This document shows, in pieces, positions 18,736-29,003 of a DNA stretch of 64,000 bases. The notes beneath the pieces were generated by a model, which ran no database searches, was not told where the DNA came from, and worked only from the letters and a program-made list of their open reading frames with translations. A program made the position numbers and the translations under genes. Each line of letters begins with the position of its first letter. Within the stretch, counting starts at the first letter, position 1. Source of the DNA: Erythrobacter sp. (GTDB taxonomy: Bacteria; Pseudomonadota; Alphaproteobacteria; Sphingomonadales; Sphingomonadaceae); the NCBI GenBank assembly GCA_009993605.1, contig JAACTB010000007.1:186001-250000 (forward strand), written 5' to 3'.

Positions 18736-19488
18736 ATGGCCGATCGCCCCCCTCCCCGCATTTTCTCCCCCGCCCGCCGCCGTTCCGCGTGGTCGCGTGC
18801 GCTGGCCCGACAGGCTTCGCCAAATGCGGCCCGCTTCGTCGAGGAAGCCGTGGTCGACGATATGATCGAGCGGCTGCAATTCACACGCCTCGCTCCGGAA
18901 AGCTCGCTGGTGATCGGCGAATTGGGCCACGCTCTGTCCGAACATCTCGAAATCACCGGAAAGGTCGTGCGCGCCGACCCCTCCTCTTTCGACGAGGAAC
19001 GGCCCGTGGATGGCCGCCCGTTCGACTTCATCGCCAATCTCGGCACGCTTGCGACCGTCAACGATCTTCCGGGCGCCCTTCTCCATCTACATGCGGCTTT
19101 GGCGTCGGACGGTCTGATGATGGTGAGCCTCGTCGGCGCGGGAAGCCTTACGCATTTGCGCGGCGCTATGATCGCGGCCGAACCGGATCGTGCCGCGCCC
19201 CGCATGCATCCCGCCATCGATACGCGCTCGGCCACTGCCCTGCTCGAGCGCGCGGGCTTTCGCCGTTTCGTCGTGGATAGCTGGCCGATTTCGGTCGGCT
19301 ATCGCGCGCTCGACAGGGTGGTCGACGATCTACGGGATCAGGCCCTCGGCAATCAGCTTGCGCAACCCGGACCGGCACTCTCGCGCGCAGCTCTCGACAG
19401 GGCGCGCGCCGCCTTTCTCAAGACAGCGGACGAAGATGGCCGGGTGGTCGAGCGGTTCGAAATCCTGACCCTGACGGGCTGGGCCTAG
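18736..19488 (+). CDS. Class I SAM-dependent methyltransferase (BioC/NDUFAF5-like)
   Basis: A protein of about 250 residues resembling the alphaproteobacterial BioC/NDUFAF5-like methyltransferases. After the opening ADRPPPRIFSPARRR come VDDMIERLQ and a weak SAM-binding region (SSLVIGELGHALSEHL). FDFIANLGTLATVNDLPGAL corresponds to motif IV and post-I helices. The glycine-rich motif I is degenerate, so catalytic activity is uncertain. Start ATG 18736 is chosen on homology style; ATG 18679 would overlap the divergent comF start. The substrate is unknown. It overlaps ppdK by four bases tail to tail. Confidence 0.7.
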   Translation: MADRPPPRIFSPARRRSAWSRALARQASPNAARFVEEAVVDDMIERLQFTRLAPESSLVIGELGHALSEHLEITGKVVRADPSSFDEERPVDGRPFDFIANLGTLATVNDLPGALLHLHAALASDGLMMVSLVGAGSLTHLRGAMIAAEPDRAAPRMHPAIDTRSATALLERAGFRRFVVDSWPISVGYRALDRVVDDLRDQALGNQLAQPGPALSRAALDRARAAFLKTADEDGRVVERFEILTLTGWA

Positions 19489-22163
19489 CTCTTTTCCGCC
19501 GTCTTAAGCGCCGCTTGCGCCGCCGCAAGGCGGGCGATCGGCACGCGATAGGGCGAGGCGCTGACGTAATCGAGGCCAACGCTGTAGCAGAAGGCGATGC
19601 TGGCCGGATCGCCCCCGTGTTCGCCACAAATGCCGAGCTTGATGCCGTCACGCGCGCCCCGTCCGCGTTCGGCGGCCATTTCCACCAATTGGCCCACGCC
19701 ATCGATGTCGAGGCTGACAAAGGGATCGCGCGCGAAGATACCCTTGTCGACATAGGGTGCGAGGAAGCGCGCGGAATCATCGCGGCTGACGCCCAGAGTC
19801 GTTTGCGTGAGGTCATTGGTGCCGAAGCTGAAGAATTCCGCTTCCTGCGCGATCTCGCCCGCCATCAGCGCGGCACGCGGCAATTCGATCATGGTGCCGA
19901 CCAGATATTCGATCCGGCGACCGACTGTCTCGAATACCTCTTCCGCCACCCGGTCCACCAGCGCGCGCAGGATTTCGACCTCGCGTCTGGTCGCGACCAG
20001 CGGAATCATGATCTCGGGCACGGGTGCCTCATCGGCCTCACCCGCGACATCGCAGGCCGCTTCGAAGATCGCACGCGCCTGCATCTCGTAGATTTCGGGA
20101 TAGGTGATCCCGAGACGGCACCCGCGATGGCCGAGCATCGGATTGAATTCGTGAAGCTCGCTCGCCCGACGGCGCAAATGATCGACCCCAACCCCGCTCG
20201 CTTCGGCCAGTTCCGCGAACTCGGCATCGCCATGCGGCAGGAATTCGTGCAGCGGCGGATCGAGCAGGCGGATCGTGCATGGCAATCCGGCCATGGTGCG
20301 GAAGATCGCGACGAAGTCCGCGCGCTGCTCGGGCAGCAATTTGGCGAGCGCGGCGCGGCGGCCCTTCTCGTCCTCGGCCAGGATCATCTGCCGCACCGCG
20401 CTGATCCGGTCGGCATCGAAGAACATATGCTCCGTCCGGCACAGGCCGATACCCTCGGCCCCGAACTGGCGCGCCATCGCACAGTCGCGTTCGGTCTCCG
20501 CATTGGTGCGGACCCGCATCCGGCGGTGTTCGTCCGCCCACTCCATCAGCGTGCCGAAATCGCCCGCCAGCTCGGGCTCGATCGTGGCGACCTCACCCGC
20601 CATGACTTCGCCCTTGGCGCCGTCTATGGTGATGACGTCACCTTCCTTCAGCTCGCGATTTCCGATAGTTAGCGTGCGGCCTTCGCGCGCTATCGCAACT
20701 TGCGAAGCACCGGACACGCAAGGGCGGCCCATCCCGCGCGCCACCACGGCGGCGTGGCTCGTCATGCCGCCGCGCGCCGTTAGGATCCCCTTGGCGGCAT
20801 GCATCCCGTGAATATCCTCGGGGCTGGTTTCGATGCGGACCAGGATCACCTTGTCGCCGCGATTGGCCCACACTTCCGCCGTATCCGCGTCGAGCGCGAT
20901 CCTACCGCTCGCCGCACCGGGAGAGGCCGGCAGGCCCGTAGTCAGGATATCGCGGGGCGCATCGGGGTCGAGTGTGGGGTGCAGCAATTGGTCGAGCGCC
21001 ATGGGATCGACGCGCAGGATCGCGGCTTTGCGGTCGATCAGCCCCTCGCCCACCATGTCGACCGCCATCTTGAGCGCCGCCTTCGCCGTGCGCTTGCCGT
21101 TGCGGGTCTGAAGCAGCCACAGGACACCCTGCTGAACGGTGAATTCGATGTCCTGCATGTCGGTGTAATGCCGCTCCAACAGGTCGAACACGCGCGCGAG
21201 TTCGGCAAAGGCTTCGGGCATGGCCTCTTCCATGCTTGGGCGATCGGCCCCAGCGGCCTCGCGCCGAGCTTTGGTCAGATATTGCGGCGTGCGAATGCCC
21301 GCGACCACGTCCTCGCCCTGCGCGTTGACGAGCCATTCGCCGTAATAGGCTCTCTCGCCGGTCGAAGGGTCGCGGGTGAAGGCGACGCCGGTGGCGCTGG
21401 TGTCGCCCATATTGCCGAACACCATGGCCTGGACGTTGACCGCCGTGCCCATAACGTGCGGAATGTCGTTGAGGCGGCGATAGATCTTCGCGCGCTCGGT
21501 ATCCCAGCTGTCGAACACGGCGGCGATTGCGCCCCATAATTGTTCGATCGGGTCCTGCGGGAAGGGCTTCCCCAATTCCTCGGCCACGATGCGCTTGTAT
21601 TCGCCGACAAGCGCGCGCCAGTCGTCGGCGGAAAGGTCGGTATCGGCGTAGAAACCGTTATCTTCCTTCGCGATTTCCAGAGCTTCTTCGAACAGCCCGT
21701 GATCGACGCCGAGCACGACATCGCCATACATTTGAACGAAGCGGCGATAGCTGTCCCACGCAAAGCGCGCATCGCCCGATGTCGTGGCGAGGCCCTCGAC
21801 CGTTTCATCGTTAAGGCCGAGATTGAGGACAGTGTCCATCATGCCGGGCATCGACACCGCCGCGCCGGAGCGAACCGAGACCAGCAGCGGGTCCGCCGCA
21901 TCGCCGAAACGCTTGCCGACCGTGCGCTCGACATGCGCCAGAGCCTCGGCCACCGCCGCGCGCAGATCGCTTGAGAAATCAGCGCCTTCGCGCAGATATT
22001 TAAGGCATTCCTCGGTGGCGATCGTGAAGCCCGGCGGGACGGGCAGGCCGATGCTGGCCATCTCGGCCAGATTGGCGCCCTTGCCGCCCGTGATGGTCTT
22101 GTCCTTCTGGCGCGCATTCGTATGCGGCGCATCGCCACCGAAGATGAAAACCGTCTGCGCCAT
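19485..22163 (-). CDS. ppdK: Pyruvate, phosphate dikinase
   Basis: An 892-residue enzyme interconverting pyruvate + ATP + Pi with PEP + AMP + PPi, central to gluconeogenesis. The N-terminal nucleotide-binding domain contains GGKGANLAEMA and SVRSGAAVSMPGMMDT. The phosphohistidine swivelling domain has GGMTSHAAVVARGMGRPCVSG (catalytic His in TSHA; split here as GGMTSHAAVV/ARGMGRPCVSG). The C-terminal PEP-binding barrel shows SFGTNDLTQTTLG and CGEHGGDP. The ATG at 22163 (MAQTVFIFGG) is preferred; an upstream in-frame ATG would add seven unusual residues. It lies downstream of glyQS on the same strand. Confidence 0.95.
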   Translation of the reverse strand: MAQTVFIFGGDAPHTNARQKDKTITGGKGANLAEMASIGLPVPPGFTIATEECLKYLREGADFSSDLRAAVAEALAHVERTVGKRFGDAADPLLVSVRSGAAVSMPGMMDTVLNLGLNDETVEGLATTSGDARFAWDSYRRFVQMYGDVVLGVDHGLFEEALEIAKEDNGFYADTDLSADDWRALVGEYKRIVAEELGKPFPQDPIEQLWGAIAAVFDSWDTERAKIYRRLNDIPHVMGTAVNVQAMVFGNMGDTSATGVAFTRDPSTGERAYYGEWLVNAQGEDVVAGIRTPQYLTKARREAAGADRPSMEEAMPEAFAELARVFDLLERHYTDMQDIEFTVQQGVLWLLQTRNGKRTAKAALKMAVDMVGEGLIDRKAAILRVDPMALDQLLHPTLDPDAPRDILTTGLPASPGAASGRIALDADTAEVWANRGDKVILVRIETSPEDIHGMHAAKGILTARGGMTSHAAVVARGMGRPCVSGASQVAIAREGRTLTIGNRELKEGDVITIDGAKGEVMAGEVATIEPELAGDFGTLMEWADEHRRMRVRTNAETERDCAMARQFGAEGIGLCRTEHMFFDADRISAVRQMILAEDEKGRRAALAKLLPEQRADFVAIFRTMAGLPCTIRLLDPPLHEFLPHGDAEFAELAEASGVGVDHLRRRASELHEFNPMLGHRGCRLGITYPEIYEMQARAIFEAACDVAGEADEAPVPEIMIPLVATRREVEILRALVDRVAEEVFETVGRRIEYLVGTMIELPRAALMAGEIAQEAEFFSFGTNDLTQTTLGVSRDDSARFLAPYVDKGIFARDPFVSLDIDGVGQLVEMAAERGRGARDGIKLGICGEHGGDPASIAFCYSVGLDYVSASPYRVPIARLAAAQAALKTAEKS

Positions 22164-22306
22164 GCGATACTCCCAAAAATCCATGGGCGGATCGAGCGGA
22201 CAAGGCCGCTCGGGAAATTCCGCCCTTCATTCGACACACGCCCTGTCAAAGAGCCTGTCGAGCTACCCGTCCGCGCCTTCGAAACGCGGCGCGGCGACTC
22301 GTCGCA

Positions 22307-24478
22307 TCACCCCTCGATGCGCGAGAAATCGGCCACTTTGTGCACTGCAGCACGAAATTGCGCAAGCAGGTCGAGCCTATGCGCGCGCTTGGACTTGTCC
22401 TCGGCATTTACTGTCACTTCTTCGAAGAAGCGGTCGATCGGCGCTCTCAGACTGGCGAGCGCGGCCATGGCGGCAGCAAAATCCTCGTCCGCCAAGGCCT
22501 TCGCCGCGCGCGGCTCAGCCTGAGCCAGCGCGTCGGCCAGCGCTTTTTCCGCTGGTTCAAGGGCATAATTGGCCTCGCCCGCGTGGCGCGCGGCCATTTT
22601 GGCGTCGATCACCACTTTCATGTCGGGATCGTCAACGAGCGCCAGCGGATCTTCCTCGCCGGTGCTGGCGATTTCGCCTTCCGTGCCGTGCCAGTCTTCC
22701 TTCTTCAAGATATTGGCGGCACGTTTGTAAGCGGCGAGCAGGTCAGTGCCTTCGGCGGTCTCGATATAGACCTGCAAAGCCTTAACCCGCGCCAGAAGGC
22801 GAACGAGATCGTCCTCAGCACCCAGCGCGAACACTGCGTCGATCAGGTCGTGACGGACGCCCGCCTCGCGCTGCTGGACCTTGAGGCGGTCGGCGAAGAA
22901 ATCGGTCAGCTTGCGCGCCAAAGCGCGGTTCGGCCGCCCATCCCAGGCATGAACGACTTCATCGAGCGAGAGCTTCAGATCGTTGCCCTGCACAAGCCGC
23001 AGATAGCCGAGCGCGGCGCGGCGAAGCGCGAAAGGGTCTTTCGATCCGGTGGGAAGTATCCCGATCTTGAAGAAACTGAGAAGCGTGTCGAGCTTGTCCG
23101 CAAGGCTCACCGCCACCGTCAGCGGAGCAGTCGGCACCGCATCGTCCTGTCCCAAGGGCCGGTAATGGTCCGCGATGGCATCGGTGATATCGGTGGGAAG
23201 CCCTTCGGCACGCGCGTAATAGCCGCCCATCACGCCCTGCAATTCGGGAAATTCGCCAACCATTTCGGTGACGAGGTCTGCCTTGCAAAGCTCCGCGGCG
23301 AGGCGCGCGGCCTTGTGATCGCCGTTGGGCGCCTTGGCGTCGAACACCAGCCAATCGGCCATTTTCGCAACCCGCCCCACCTTGTCGGCCACCGTACCGA
23401 GCTTTTCGTGGAAGGTGATCCGCTCAAGCCCCTTGGCGTGCTGCGCCAGAGTCTTCCTGCGGTCCTGTTCCCAGAAGAAGCGCGCGTCGGACAGTCGCGC
23501 GGCGAGAACCTTGCGGTTTCCGTCGACCACGCGCGCGCCGCCATCCTCCGCCTCGATATTGGCCGTGCAGATAAAGGCATTGGCGAGCTTGCCCGTCTCA
23601 TCTTCGCAGACGAAATATTTCTGGTTCACCCGCGCGGTGAGCTGGATGACTTCGGGCGGAACTTCGAGATACGCCTCGTCGAAGCGACCGAGCAGCGGGA
23701 TCGGCCATTCGGTGAGGCCGGCATTCTCGATCACCAGCCCCTCGTCCTCGACCAGCGTGAGCCCCGCCTCGCTCGCGACCTTCGCGGCGCCGCTGCGGAT
23801 CAGGTCCTGCCGCGCCTCGTGATCGACGATGACATGGGCCGCGCGCAGTTTCATCGCGTAATCGTCGGCGCTGCCGATCGTGATGTCGCCAGCGTGGTGG
23901 AAGCGATGGCCGAGCGTGACCGCGCCGCTGGTGACGCCGTGGACCTCGCATTCGACCAACTCGTCCCCGAACAGCGCGACGATGCCCGATAGCGGACGCA
24001 CCCAGCGCAAGGATTCCGTACTGAGCGACGCCGCGCCCCAGCGCATCGATTTGGGCCAGCTGAAATCGCGCACGATGGTCGCAATGGCCTCGCCCAGAAG
24101 ATCGCGCATCGCGCGGCCCGGCGTCTCGATCACGGCGAAATAGGTGGGACGGCCCTTGACCTCGCGCACCTCCAACTGATCGCGGGTGACGCCCGCCTTG
24201 CGGCAGAATCCTTCGACAGCGGCATCGGGTGCGCCCTCGGGTGGGCCCTTCGCCTCCTCGCTTACCGCCTCGGTCGTGGCGGGAAGGTCGCGCGCAATCA
24301 GAGCAAGGCGGCGGGGGGTGGACCAGACGGTGACTTCGCCTGCCGAAACACCGGCGGCGGTCATCTCGCGCCGGAACAGCTTTTCCAGTTCGGCCCGGGC
24401 GCCCGCCTGCATCCGCGCGGGAATTTCCTCGCTGCGCAGTTCGAGAAGGAAGTCGTTCCGGTTATCGGCGCCGCTCAT
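22307..24478 (-). CDS. glyS: Glycyl-tRNA synthetase beta subunit
   Basis: A 723-residue subunit of the tetrameric bacterial-type glycyl-tRNA synthetase, responsible for tRNA recognition. The start reads [20 protein letters not shown], the conserved LxELxTEELP-type opening. [26 protein letters not shown] and [11 protein letters not shown] are typical internal blocks. The ATG at 24478 overlaps the glyQ stop as ATGA, so translation is coupled. Length is normal. Confidence 0.95.
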   Translation of the reverse strand: MSGADNRNDFLLELRSEEIPARMQAGARAELEKLFRREMTAAGVSAGEVTVWSTPRRLALIARDLPATTEAVSEEAKGPPEGAPDAAVEGFCRKAGVTRDQLEVREVKGRPTYFAVIETPGRAMRDLLGEAIATIVRDFSWPKSMRWGAASLSTESLRWVRPLSGIVALFGDELVECEVHGVTSGAVTLGHRFHHAGDITIGSADDYAMKLRAAHVIVDHEARQDLIRSGAAKVASEAGLTLVEDEGLVIENAGLTEWPIPLLGRFDEAYLEVPPEVIQLTARVNQKYFVCEDETGKLANAFICTANIEAEDGGARVVDGNRKVLAARLSDARFFWEQDRRKTLAQHAKGLERITFHEKLGTVADKVGRVAKMADWLVFDAKAPNGDHKAARLAAELCKADLVTEMVGEFPELQGVMGGYYARAEGLPTDITDAIADHYRPLGQDDAVPTAPLTVAVSLADKLDTLLSFFKIGILPTGSKDPFALRRAALGYLRLVQGNDLKLSLDEVVHAWDGRPNRALARKLTDFFADRLKVQQREAGVRHDLIDAVFALGAEDDLVRLLARVKALQVYIETAEGTDLLAAYKRAANILKKEDWHGTEGEIASTGEEDPLALVDDPDMKVVIDAKMAARHAGEANYALEPAEKALADALAQAEPRAAKALADEDFAAAMAALASLRAPIDRFFEEVTVNAEDKSKRAHRLDLLAQFRAAVHKVADFSRIEG

Positions 24479-25377
24479 TTCGACCACTCCGGATACTCTT
24501 CCGCCCATCGTGGCGCTTCCTTGGCCATATGCGCCTCGCACGATCCGCGCGCGAGGTCGCGCACCCGGCCCATATAGCTGGCGCGTTCCTGCACGCTGAT
24601 CACGCCGCGCGCCTGCAACAGGTTAAAGATGTGGCTCGCTTCGACCGCCTGTTCATAGGCCGCGATCGGCACGTCGTTGGCCAGCGCGTTGCGGCACTCC
24701 GCTTCGGCCTTGTTGAACAGATCGAACAGGGCATCCGTCTCGGCGACCTCGAAATTCCATTTCGACATCTGTTTCTCGTTCTCGAGGAACACCTGCCCGT
24801 ATGTTACCCCGCGACCGTTGAAATCGAGGTCGTACACATTGTCGACGCCCTGAATATACATCGCCAGCCGCTCGAGCCCGTAGGTCAGTTCCCCTGCCAC
24901 CGGTTTGCAGTCGAAACCGCCCATCTGCTGGAAATAGGTGAACTGCGTCACTTCCATCCCGTCGCACCAGACTTCCCAGCCGAGGCCCCAGGCACCCAGA
25001 GTGGGCGATTCCCAATCGTCCTCTACGAAGCGGATGTCGTGCTTCAGCGGATCGATGCCGATCACGCGCAGGCTTTCGAGGTAGAGGTCCTGAATGTCCG
25101 GCGGGCTCGGCTTCAGGATCACCTGATACTGATAATAGTGCTGCAAGCGATTGGGGTTTTCGCCATAGCGCCCGTCGGTCGGGCGGCGGCAGGGCTGGAC
25201 GAAAGCCGCGTTCCAGGGTTCCGGCCCCAGCGCGCGCAGAGTCGTGGCGGTGTGGAACGTGCCCGCCCCCATCCGCATGTCGTAAGGCTGTAAGATCAGG
25301 CACCCCCCCTTGCTACTCCAGAAGTCGTGGAGCGCGAGGATCATGTCCTGAAAGGAGTTCTGCGGGTTCCGGTCCAT
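24475..25377 (-). CDS. glyQ: Glycyl-tRNA synthetase alpha subunit
   Basis: A 300-residue catalytic subunit of the alpha2beta2 glycyl-tRNA synthetase. Signature segments are [37 protein letters not shown] and [18 protein letters not shown]. First gene of the glyQ–glyS operon, with a four-base overlap to glyS; ppdK follows in the same orientation. Confidence 0.96.
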   Translation of the reverse strand: MDRNPQNSFQDMILALHDFWSSKGGCLILQPYDMRMGAGTFHTATTLRALGPEPWNAAFVQPCRRPTDGRYGENPNRLQHYYQYQVILKPSPPDIQDLYLESLRVIGIDPLKHDIRFVEDDWESPTLGAWGLGWEVWCDGMEVTQFTYFQQMGGFDCKPVAGELTYGLERLAMYIQGVDNVYDLDFNGRGVTYGQVFLENEKQMSKWNFEVAETDALFDLFNKAEAECRNALANDVPIAAYEQAVEASHIFNLLQARGVISVQERASYMGRVRDLARGSCEAHMAKEAPRWAEEYPEWSK

Positions 25378-25493
25378 GGCGAGCGGCCATGCCGCAGGCG
25401 CGAAAGCGGGTCAATGTCGCGAGACCTGCGAGCAGTGCAATGCGGAACGCTTTTCCAGCAGATGTCATGTTCTGTCGACATGGTCACGCACCT

Positions 25494-25522
25494 ATGACAT
25501 TTAGTCAAGTATACCTGACAAT
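25494..25522 (+). promoter_or_regulatory. Promoter overlapped by a near-palindromic operator
   Basis: ATGACA (25494–25499), a 17-base spacer and GACAAT (25517–25522) form a plausible sigma-70 promoter for the membrane protein/XRE pair. Within it, GTCAAGTATACCTGAC (25504–25519) is a 16-base palindrome with one mismatched pair per arm, covering the spacer and the start of the -10 box. This is where the small XRE repressor encoded downstream would be expected to bind. Confidence 0.5.
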
Positions 25523-25538
25523 AAGCGCGGACGTCTCT

Positions 25539-25997
25539 ATGCCTTACGATCCTTTCGCTCCCACCGAAGCTGACCGCTCACGCCATTACTGGTTAATCTG
25601 GTTTGGTGCGGCGGGCACCGTGCTTCTGGTGTTCGACCTTTTCGCCGATTTCGATACCCTGATTACCGCTCTGGCTAGGGGTGCGGCTTCGGGAGGCCTT
25701 CTCGTGTCGGCCATGCCGTCGCGAACCGACACCTATTTTCAGAGCCTGTGCTCGGTCGGCCACCGCTGGGCGGTCGCGGCAGTGAGTGTCTATATGATCG
25801 TATTGTTCTTTTTCGACATTGCCGATGTGGCTTACGGCGCAGGACATCGAATGGCGAGCGGTATCGCCCCCTCGGAATCCACAGCCGACCAATCGATCAT
25901 GACGGATGGCTGGATCACTCTGCTCGGCGTGTCGGTCATCTTTTATTGCGGTTATGCTTATGCATGGGCGCGCGATCGGTTCGGCCGCGCCGAATGA
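25539..25997 (+). CDS. Membrane protein paired with XRE regulator
   Basis: A 152-residue protein with about four hydrophobic segments (WLIWFGAAGTVLLVFDLF, ITALARGAASGGLLVSAM, WAVAAVSVYMIVLFFFDIA and WITLLGVSVIFYCGYAYAWA). No family is recognised. The ATG at 25539 (MPYDPFAPTEADRS) is preferred; the open frame extends 50 codons upstream through the promoter-like region, which argues against the longer form. Its stop overlaps the start of the XRE gene (ATGA). Small membrane protein plus tiny HTH regulator pairs of this type are common, but their physiological role is mostly unknown. Confidence 0.7.
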   Translation: MPYDPFAPTEADRSRHYWLIWFGAAGTVLLVFDLFADFDTLITALARGAASGGLLVSAMPSRTDTYFQSLCSVGHRWAVAAVSVYMIVLFFFDIADVAYGAGHRMASGIAPSESTADQSIMTDGWITLLGVSVIFYCGYAYAWARDRFGRAE

Positions 25998-26188
25998 AGA
26001 ATCGCCTTCGCATCCTTCGTGCCGAGCGGGAATGGAGCCAGGCCGAACTGGCGATGCATCTCGAGGTCTCGCGACAGGCGGTCAACGCTATCGAGACCGG
26101 CAAGCATGACCCCTCGCTCGCCCTCGCCTTTCGGATTGCGCGGCTTTTCGGCATGGCCATTCACGAAATATTCGACGACGGGCTGTAA
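25994..26188 (+). CDS. Small XRE-family HTH regulator
   Basis: A 64-residue protein that is essentially one helix-turn-helix domain: RLRILRAEREWSQAELA, then VSRQAVNAIETGKHDPSLAL, ending AIHEIFDDGL. This matches the short YozG/YgzD-type regulators that bind DNA as dimers. It is coupled to the upstream membrane protein gene through an ATGA overlap. A near-palindrome in the operon's promoter is the likely autoregulatory site. Confidence 0.88.
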   Translation: MKNRLRILRAEREWSQAELAMHLEVSRQAVNAIETGKHDPSLALAFRIARLFGMAIHEIFDDGL

Positions 26189-26245
26189 GGGTAGCCGCCT
26201 GGAAATCCCGATCCCTCCATCGGATCGCATGAGAGTGCCCACCCA

Positions 26246-27220
26246 ATGCACCTGACCTTTTCGGTTCTCGCCGGTCTCGCAGCCGCCCTGCTGGCACCTG
26301 CCGCATGGGCAGAGGACCTTGACGCCGATACTCTATCGCGGAACGAGCGGTCTGCCCCGGTCGTCACGCAGGATTACGAGCCGAGCCCAGCCATCTGGAA
26401 GCTCGCGGACGAGGATACCACGATCTATCTTTTCGGGACCTTCCATCTCCTTCCCGATGGGTTTCTTTGGCGCAGCCCCGAACTCGATGGCGTCATCGAG
26501 GACGCCGACGAGCTGGTCTTGGAAACCAGCGATGCGGATGGCGCAGCGGGGTCACAGGAACTGATGGTGCGTATGCTCTCCGGCATCGAAAAGCGCATAC
26601 CGACCTCCCAGCGGTTGAGCCCGGAAGCGGGCAGGAAATGGCTGACGCTGGCGAAGCTGACCGGGACGCCCCCCGCCATCTTCGACCGGATGCCGCCGAT
26701 CCTGGCGATCATGGCGGTGGGATTGGGTCAGCTCGACCAGATGGGCTCGGCGCGCGAGAACGGTGTCGAGACGGCGCTGCAAAATGAATTCACCACGGCG
26801 GGCAAACCGATCGGGTCGATCGAGAACTCCGCCGACGTCTTCGCAAATGTCCTCGCGATCGACGAGGATCTGCTGCTCGCCGAATTGGAGGAAGACCTGA
26901 TCGCCTGGGATGGCGAGGACCCGGAGAACTTCTTCCTGGGTGAGGGACAGGAAGCGGACGGGCTCGATCTCGCGCTCGAACATCGCTGGGCGCAGGGTGA
27001 AGCGATCGACGATCTCGATTTCGGCGATGGCGAGTTCGGCGCCCTGTTCGAGAAGGTCCTGTTGGAAGATCGCAACCGGGCATGGGCCGAATGGCTCGAC
27101 GAGCGGCTGGACCGGCCGGGGACGGTTCTGGTCGCGGTCGGCGCGGGGCATTTCTTCGGCCCGAAATCGGTTCAGGTCATGCTGGCCGAGCGCGGTCTTG
27201 CCGCCGAGCGGTTGGATTGA
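26246..27220 (+). CDS. TraB/GumN family protein, copy 1 (secreted)
   Basis: A 324-residue TraB/GumN (Tiki-like) protein with a signal peptide ending near AWAED. The domain begins with WKLADEDTTIYLFGTFHLLP, the GTxH motif that in this fold supplies a metal-binding residue, and ends with VAVGAGHFFGPKSV, the second conserved GxxH block. Eukaryotic Tiki proteins are metalloproteases; bacterial members have no settled function. A related copy follows five bases downstream, making a tandem pair. An acidic insert lies near residues 205–265. Confidence 0.82.
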   Translation: MHLTFSVLAGLAAALLAPAAWAEDLDADTLSRNERSAPVVTQDYEPSPAIWKLADEDTTIYLFGTFHLLPDGFLWRSPELDGVIEDADELVLETSDADGAAGSQELMVRMLSGIEKRIPTSQRLSPEAGRKWLTLAKLTGTPPAIFDRMPPILAIMAVGLGQLDQMGSARENGVETALQNEFTTAGKPIGSIENSADVFANVLAIDEDLLLAELEEDLIAWDGEDPENFFLGEGQEADGLDLALEHRWAQGEAIDDLDFGDGEFGALFEKVLLEDRNRAWAEWLDERLDRPGTVLVAVGAGHFFGPKSVQVMLAERGLAAERLD

Positions 27221-27225
27221 TCTTG

Positions 27226-28128
27226 ATGACGAACTCTCGTCTAAAAACATACTTCGCACGCATGCTCGCCCTGCCCGGCCTGCTGGCGCTCGCCGCCTGC
27301 GGAGCGGAACCCGAACCCACGAGCGAGGTCGCGGCCAAGCCCATCCTGCTGGAAGTCGCGAGCGAGAATGGCGCGATCGAGGGGTGGCTGTTCGGAACGA
27401 TCCACGCGCTGCCGGATGGCGTATCGTGGCGCACGCCGTCGCTGGAAAAGGCAATCGGGGACGCGGATCTGCTTGTCGTCGAGGTCGCCAATCTCGACGA
27501 AGGCAGTGCGCTGACGGATATCTTTGTCCGGCTGGCCTTCGACGAACCGACCGGGCCGCTGGTCGACCGGATCGATCCGGCGCTGCGGCCGCAATACGAA
27601 GTGCTGCTGACCAAGGCCAAGGTGCGCAGCAATCATTTCGATGCGATGGAAAGTTGGGCGGCGGCGCTGACGCTGGCGCAGGTCGTCCAGGTGGCCAAGA
27701 CCGAAAACGGGGTCGACCGCGCGTTGATCCGCGACTTCAAGGGGCGCGACATCGTCGAGATAGAGGGCGGCGAAAAGCAGTTGCGCATCTTCGACGCGCT
27801 GCCGGAGCAGGACCAGCGCGACCTGCTCGATGCGGTCATCGCCGAGACCCGCGACTATGACGACGACATGGGCCGCCTCGCCCGGATCTGGAGCGAGGGG
27901 AACGCCAGGGAGCTCGCCAAACTGACCCGCGAGGGCATTCTGGCCGATCCCGAACTCTACGAAGCGCTGCTCGCCGGGCGCAACCGCGCCTGGACCGCGC
28001 AGCTCGAAAATCTCTTCTCGACCGATAGCCGCCCCCTGGTCGCGGTGGGGGCCGGCCATATGTTCGGGCCGGACGGGCTACCCGCCATGCTGGAGGCGAG
28101 CGGCTACACCGTGCGCCGCATCCAGTAG
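27226..28128 (+). CDS. TraB/GumN family lipoprotein, copy 2
   Basis: A 300-residue TraB/GumN protein starting at ATG 27226. The N-terminus has a lipobox LLALAACGAE, so it is probably a lipid-anchored periplasmic protein, unlike its freely exported neighbour. The two family motifs are LFGTIHALPDG and VAVGAGHMFGPDGLP. It lies five bases after copy 1 and is surely co-transcribed. Sequence divergence between the copies suggests an old duplication with distinct anchoring. Confidence 0.82.
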   Translation: MTNSRLKTYFARMLALPGLLALAACGAEPEPTSEVAAKPILLEVASENGAIEGWLFGTIHALPDGVSWRTPSLEKAIGDADLLVVEVANLDEGSALTDIFVRLAFDEPTGPLVDRIDPALRPQYEVLLTKAKVRSNHFDAMESWAAALTLAQVVQVAKTENGVDRALIRDFKGRDIVEIEGGEKQLRIFDALPEQDQRDLLDAVIAETRDYDDDMGRLARIWSEGNARELAKLTREGILADPELYEALLAGRNRAWTAQLENLFSTDSRPLVAVGAGHMFGPDGLPAMLEASGYTVRRIQ

Positions 28129-28160
28129 CGCCTAACCGGTCCTCCACCCCCGCTCGGAGC

Positions 28161-28188
28161 TTGCTTTTGCGCGCTACCGCGTTATAGG
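28161..28188 (+). promoter_or_regulatory. Putative rplY promoter
   Basis: TTGCTT (28161–28166), a 16-base spacer and TATAGG (28183–28188) lie about 90 bases before the rplY start codon in the only non-coding stretch upstream. The fit to sigma-70 consensus is moderate. Confidence 0.4.
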
Positions 28189-28276
28189 CGCGCCCTTCGG
28201 ACCCGCCATGGTCATCCCTGGAGGCGTGGCGTCCGATGAACCAAGCAACTCAACGCATACTCGAAAGGCAAGACCC

Positions 28277-28975
28277 ATGAGCGACGCTCTGACCCTGCCG
28301 GCCGAAGCGCGCGAACGGGCTGGCAAGGGAGCCTCCCGTCAATTGCGCCGCGAAGGCCGTGTCCCCGCCGTGATCTACGGCGGCAAGGAAGAACCCACGA
28401 TGATCCACATCGAGGAGAAGGAACTGGTCCGCCAGCTTGGCACCGGTCACTTCATGAACTCGATCGTGACTGTCGAAATCGACGGCAAGAGCGTGCGCAC
28501 GCTGCCCAAGGACGTGGCGCTGCACCCGGTCAACGACCGTCCCGAGCATGTGGACTTCCTTCGCCTCGCCAAGGGCGCCAAGGTCGACGTCAATGTCCCT
28601 GTGGTCTTCACCAACGAAGATGCCAGCCCCGGCCTCAAGAAGGGCGGCGTGCTCAACGTGGTCCGTCACGAGCTGGAACTGGTCTGCGAAGCCGACAAGA
28701 TTCCGAGCGAGATCGAAATCGACGTCACCGGCAAGGAAGTCGGCGATTCGATCCACATCAGCGAAGTGAAGCTGCCTTCGGGTAGCGAAAGCGCGATCAC
28801 CGACCGCGACTTCACCATCGCCACTCTGGTCGCCCCGTCGGCGCTCAAGAGAAGCGAAGGCGAAGAAGGCGACGATCAGACCGGCGCCGATATGGAGCCT
28901 GGCGAAACCGCCGCGACCGAACAGGGTCCGGACGACGACGCCGCTTTGGAACAGCAGGAAAAGAGCCCGGAATAA
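28277..28975 (+). CDS. rplY: 50S ribosomal protein L25/general stress protein Ctc
   Basis: A 232-residue protein of the long (Ctc/TL5) form of L25, which binds 5S rRNA. The N-terminal L25 domain starts [21 protein letters not shown] and contains VPAVIYGG; the TL5-type C-terminal beta domain covers about residues 95–190. A strongly acidic tail of about 40 residues ([10 protein letters not shown]... to the end) follows, as is usual in alphaproteobacteria. The ATG at 28277 is used; upstream in-frame codons look non-coding. It precedes pth, a conserved pairing. Confidence 0.93.
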   Translation: MSDALTLPAEARERAGKGASRQLRREGRVPAVIYGGKEEPTMIHIEEKELVRQLGTGHFMNSIVTVEIDGKSVRTLPKDVALHPVNDRPEHVDFLRLAKGAKVDVNVPVVFTNEDASPGLKKGGVLNVVRHELELVCEADKIPSEIEIDVTGKEVGDSIHISEVKLPSGSESAITDRDFTIATLVAPSALKRSEGEEGDDQTGADMEPGETAATEQGPDDDAALEQQEKSPE

Positions 28976-29003
28976 GGGTTCTTCTCGCGATACCGAACAC
29001 GAG

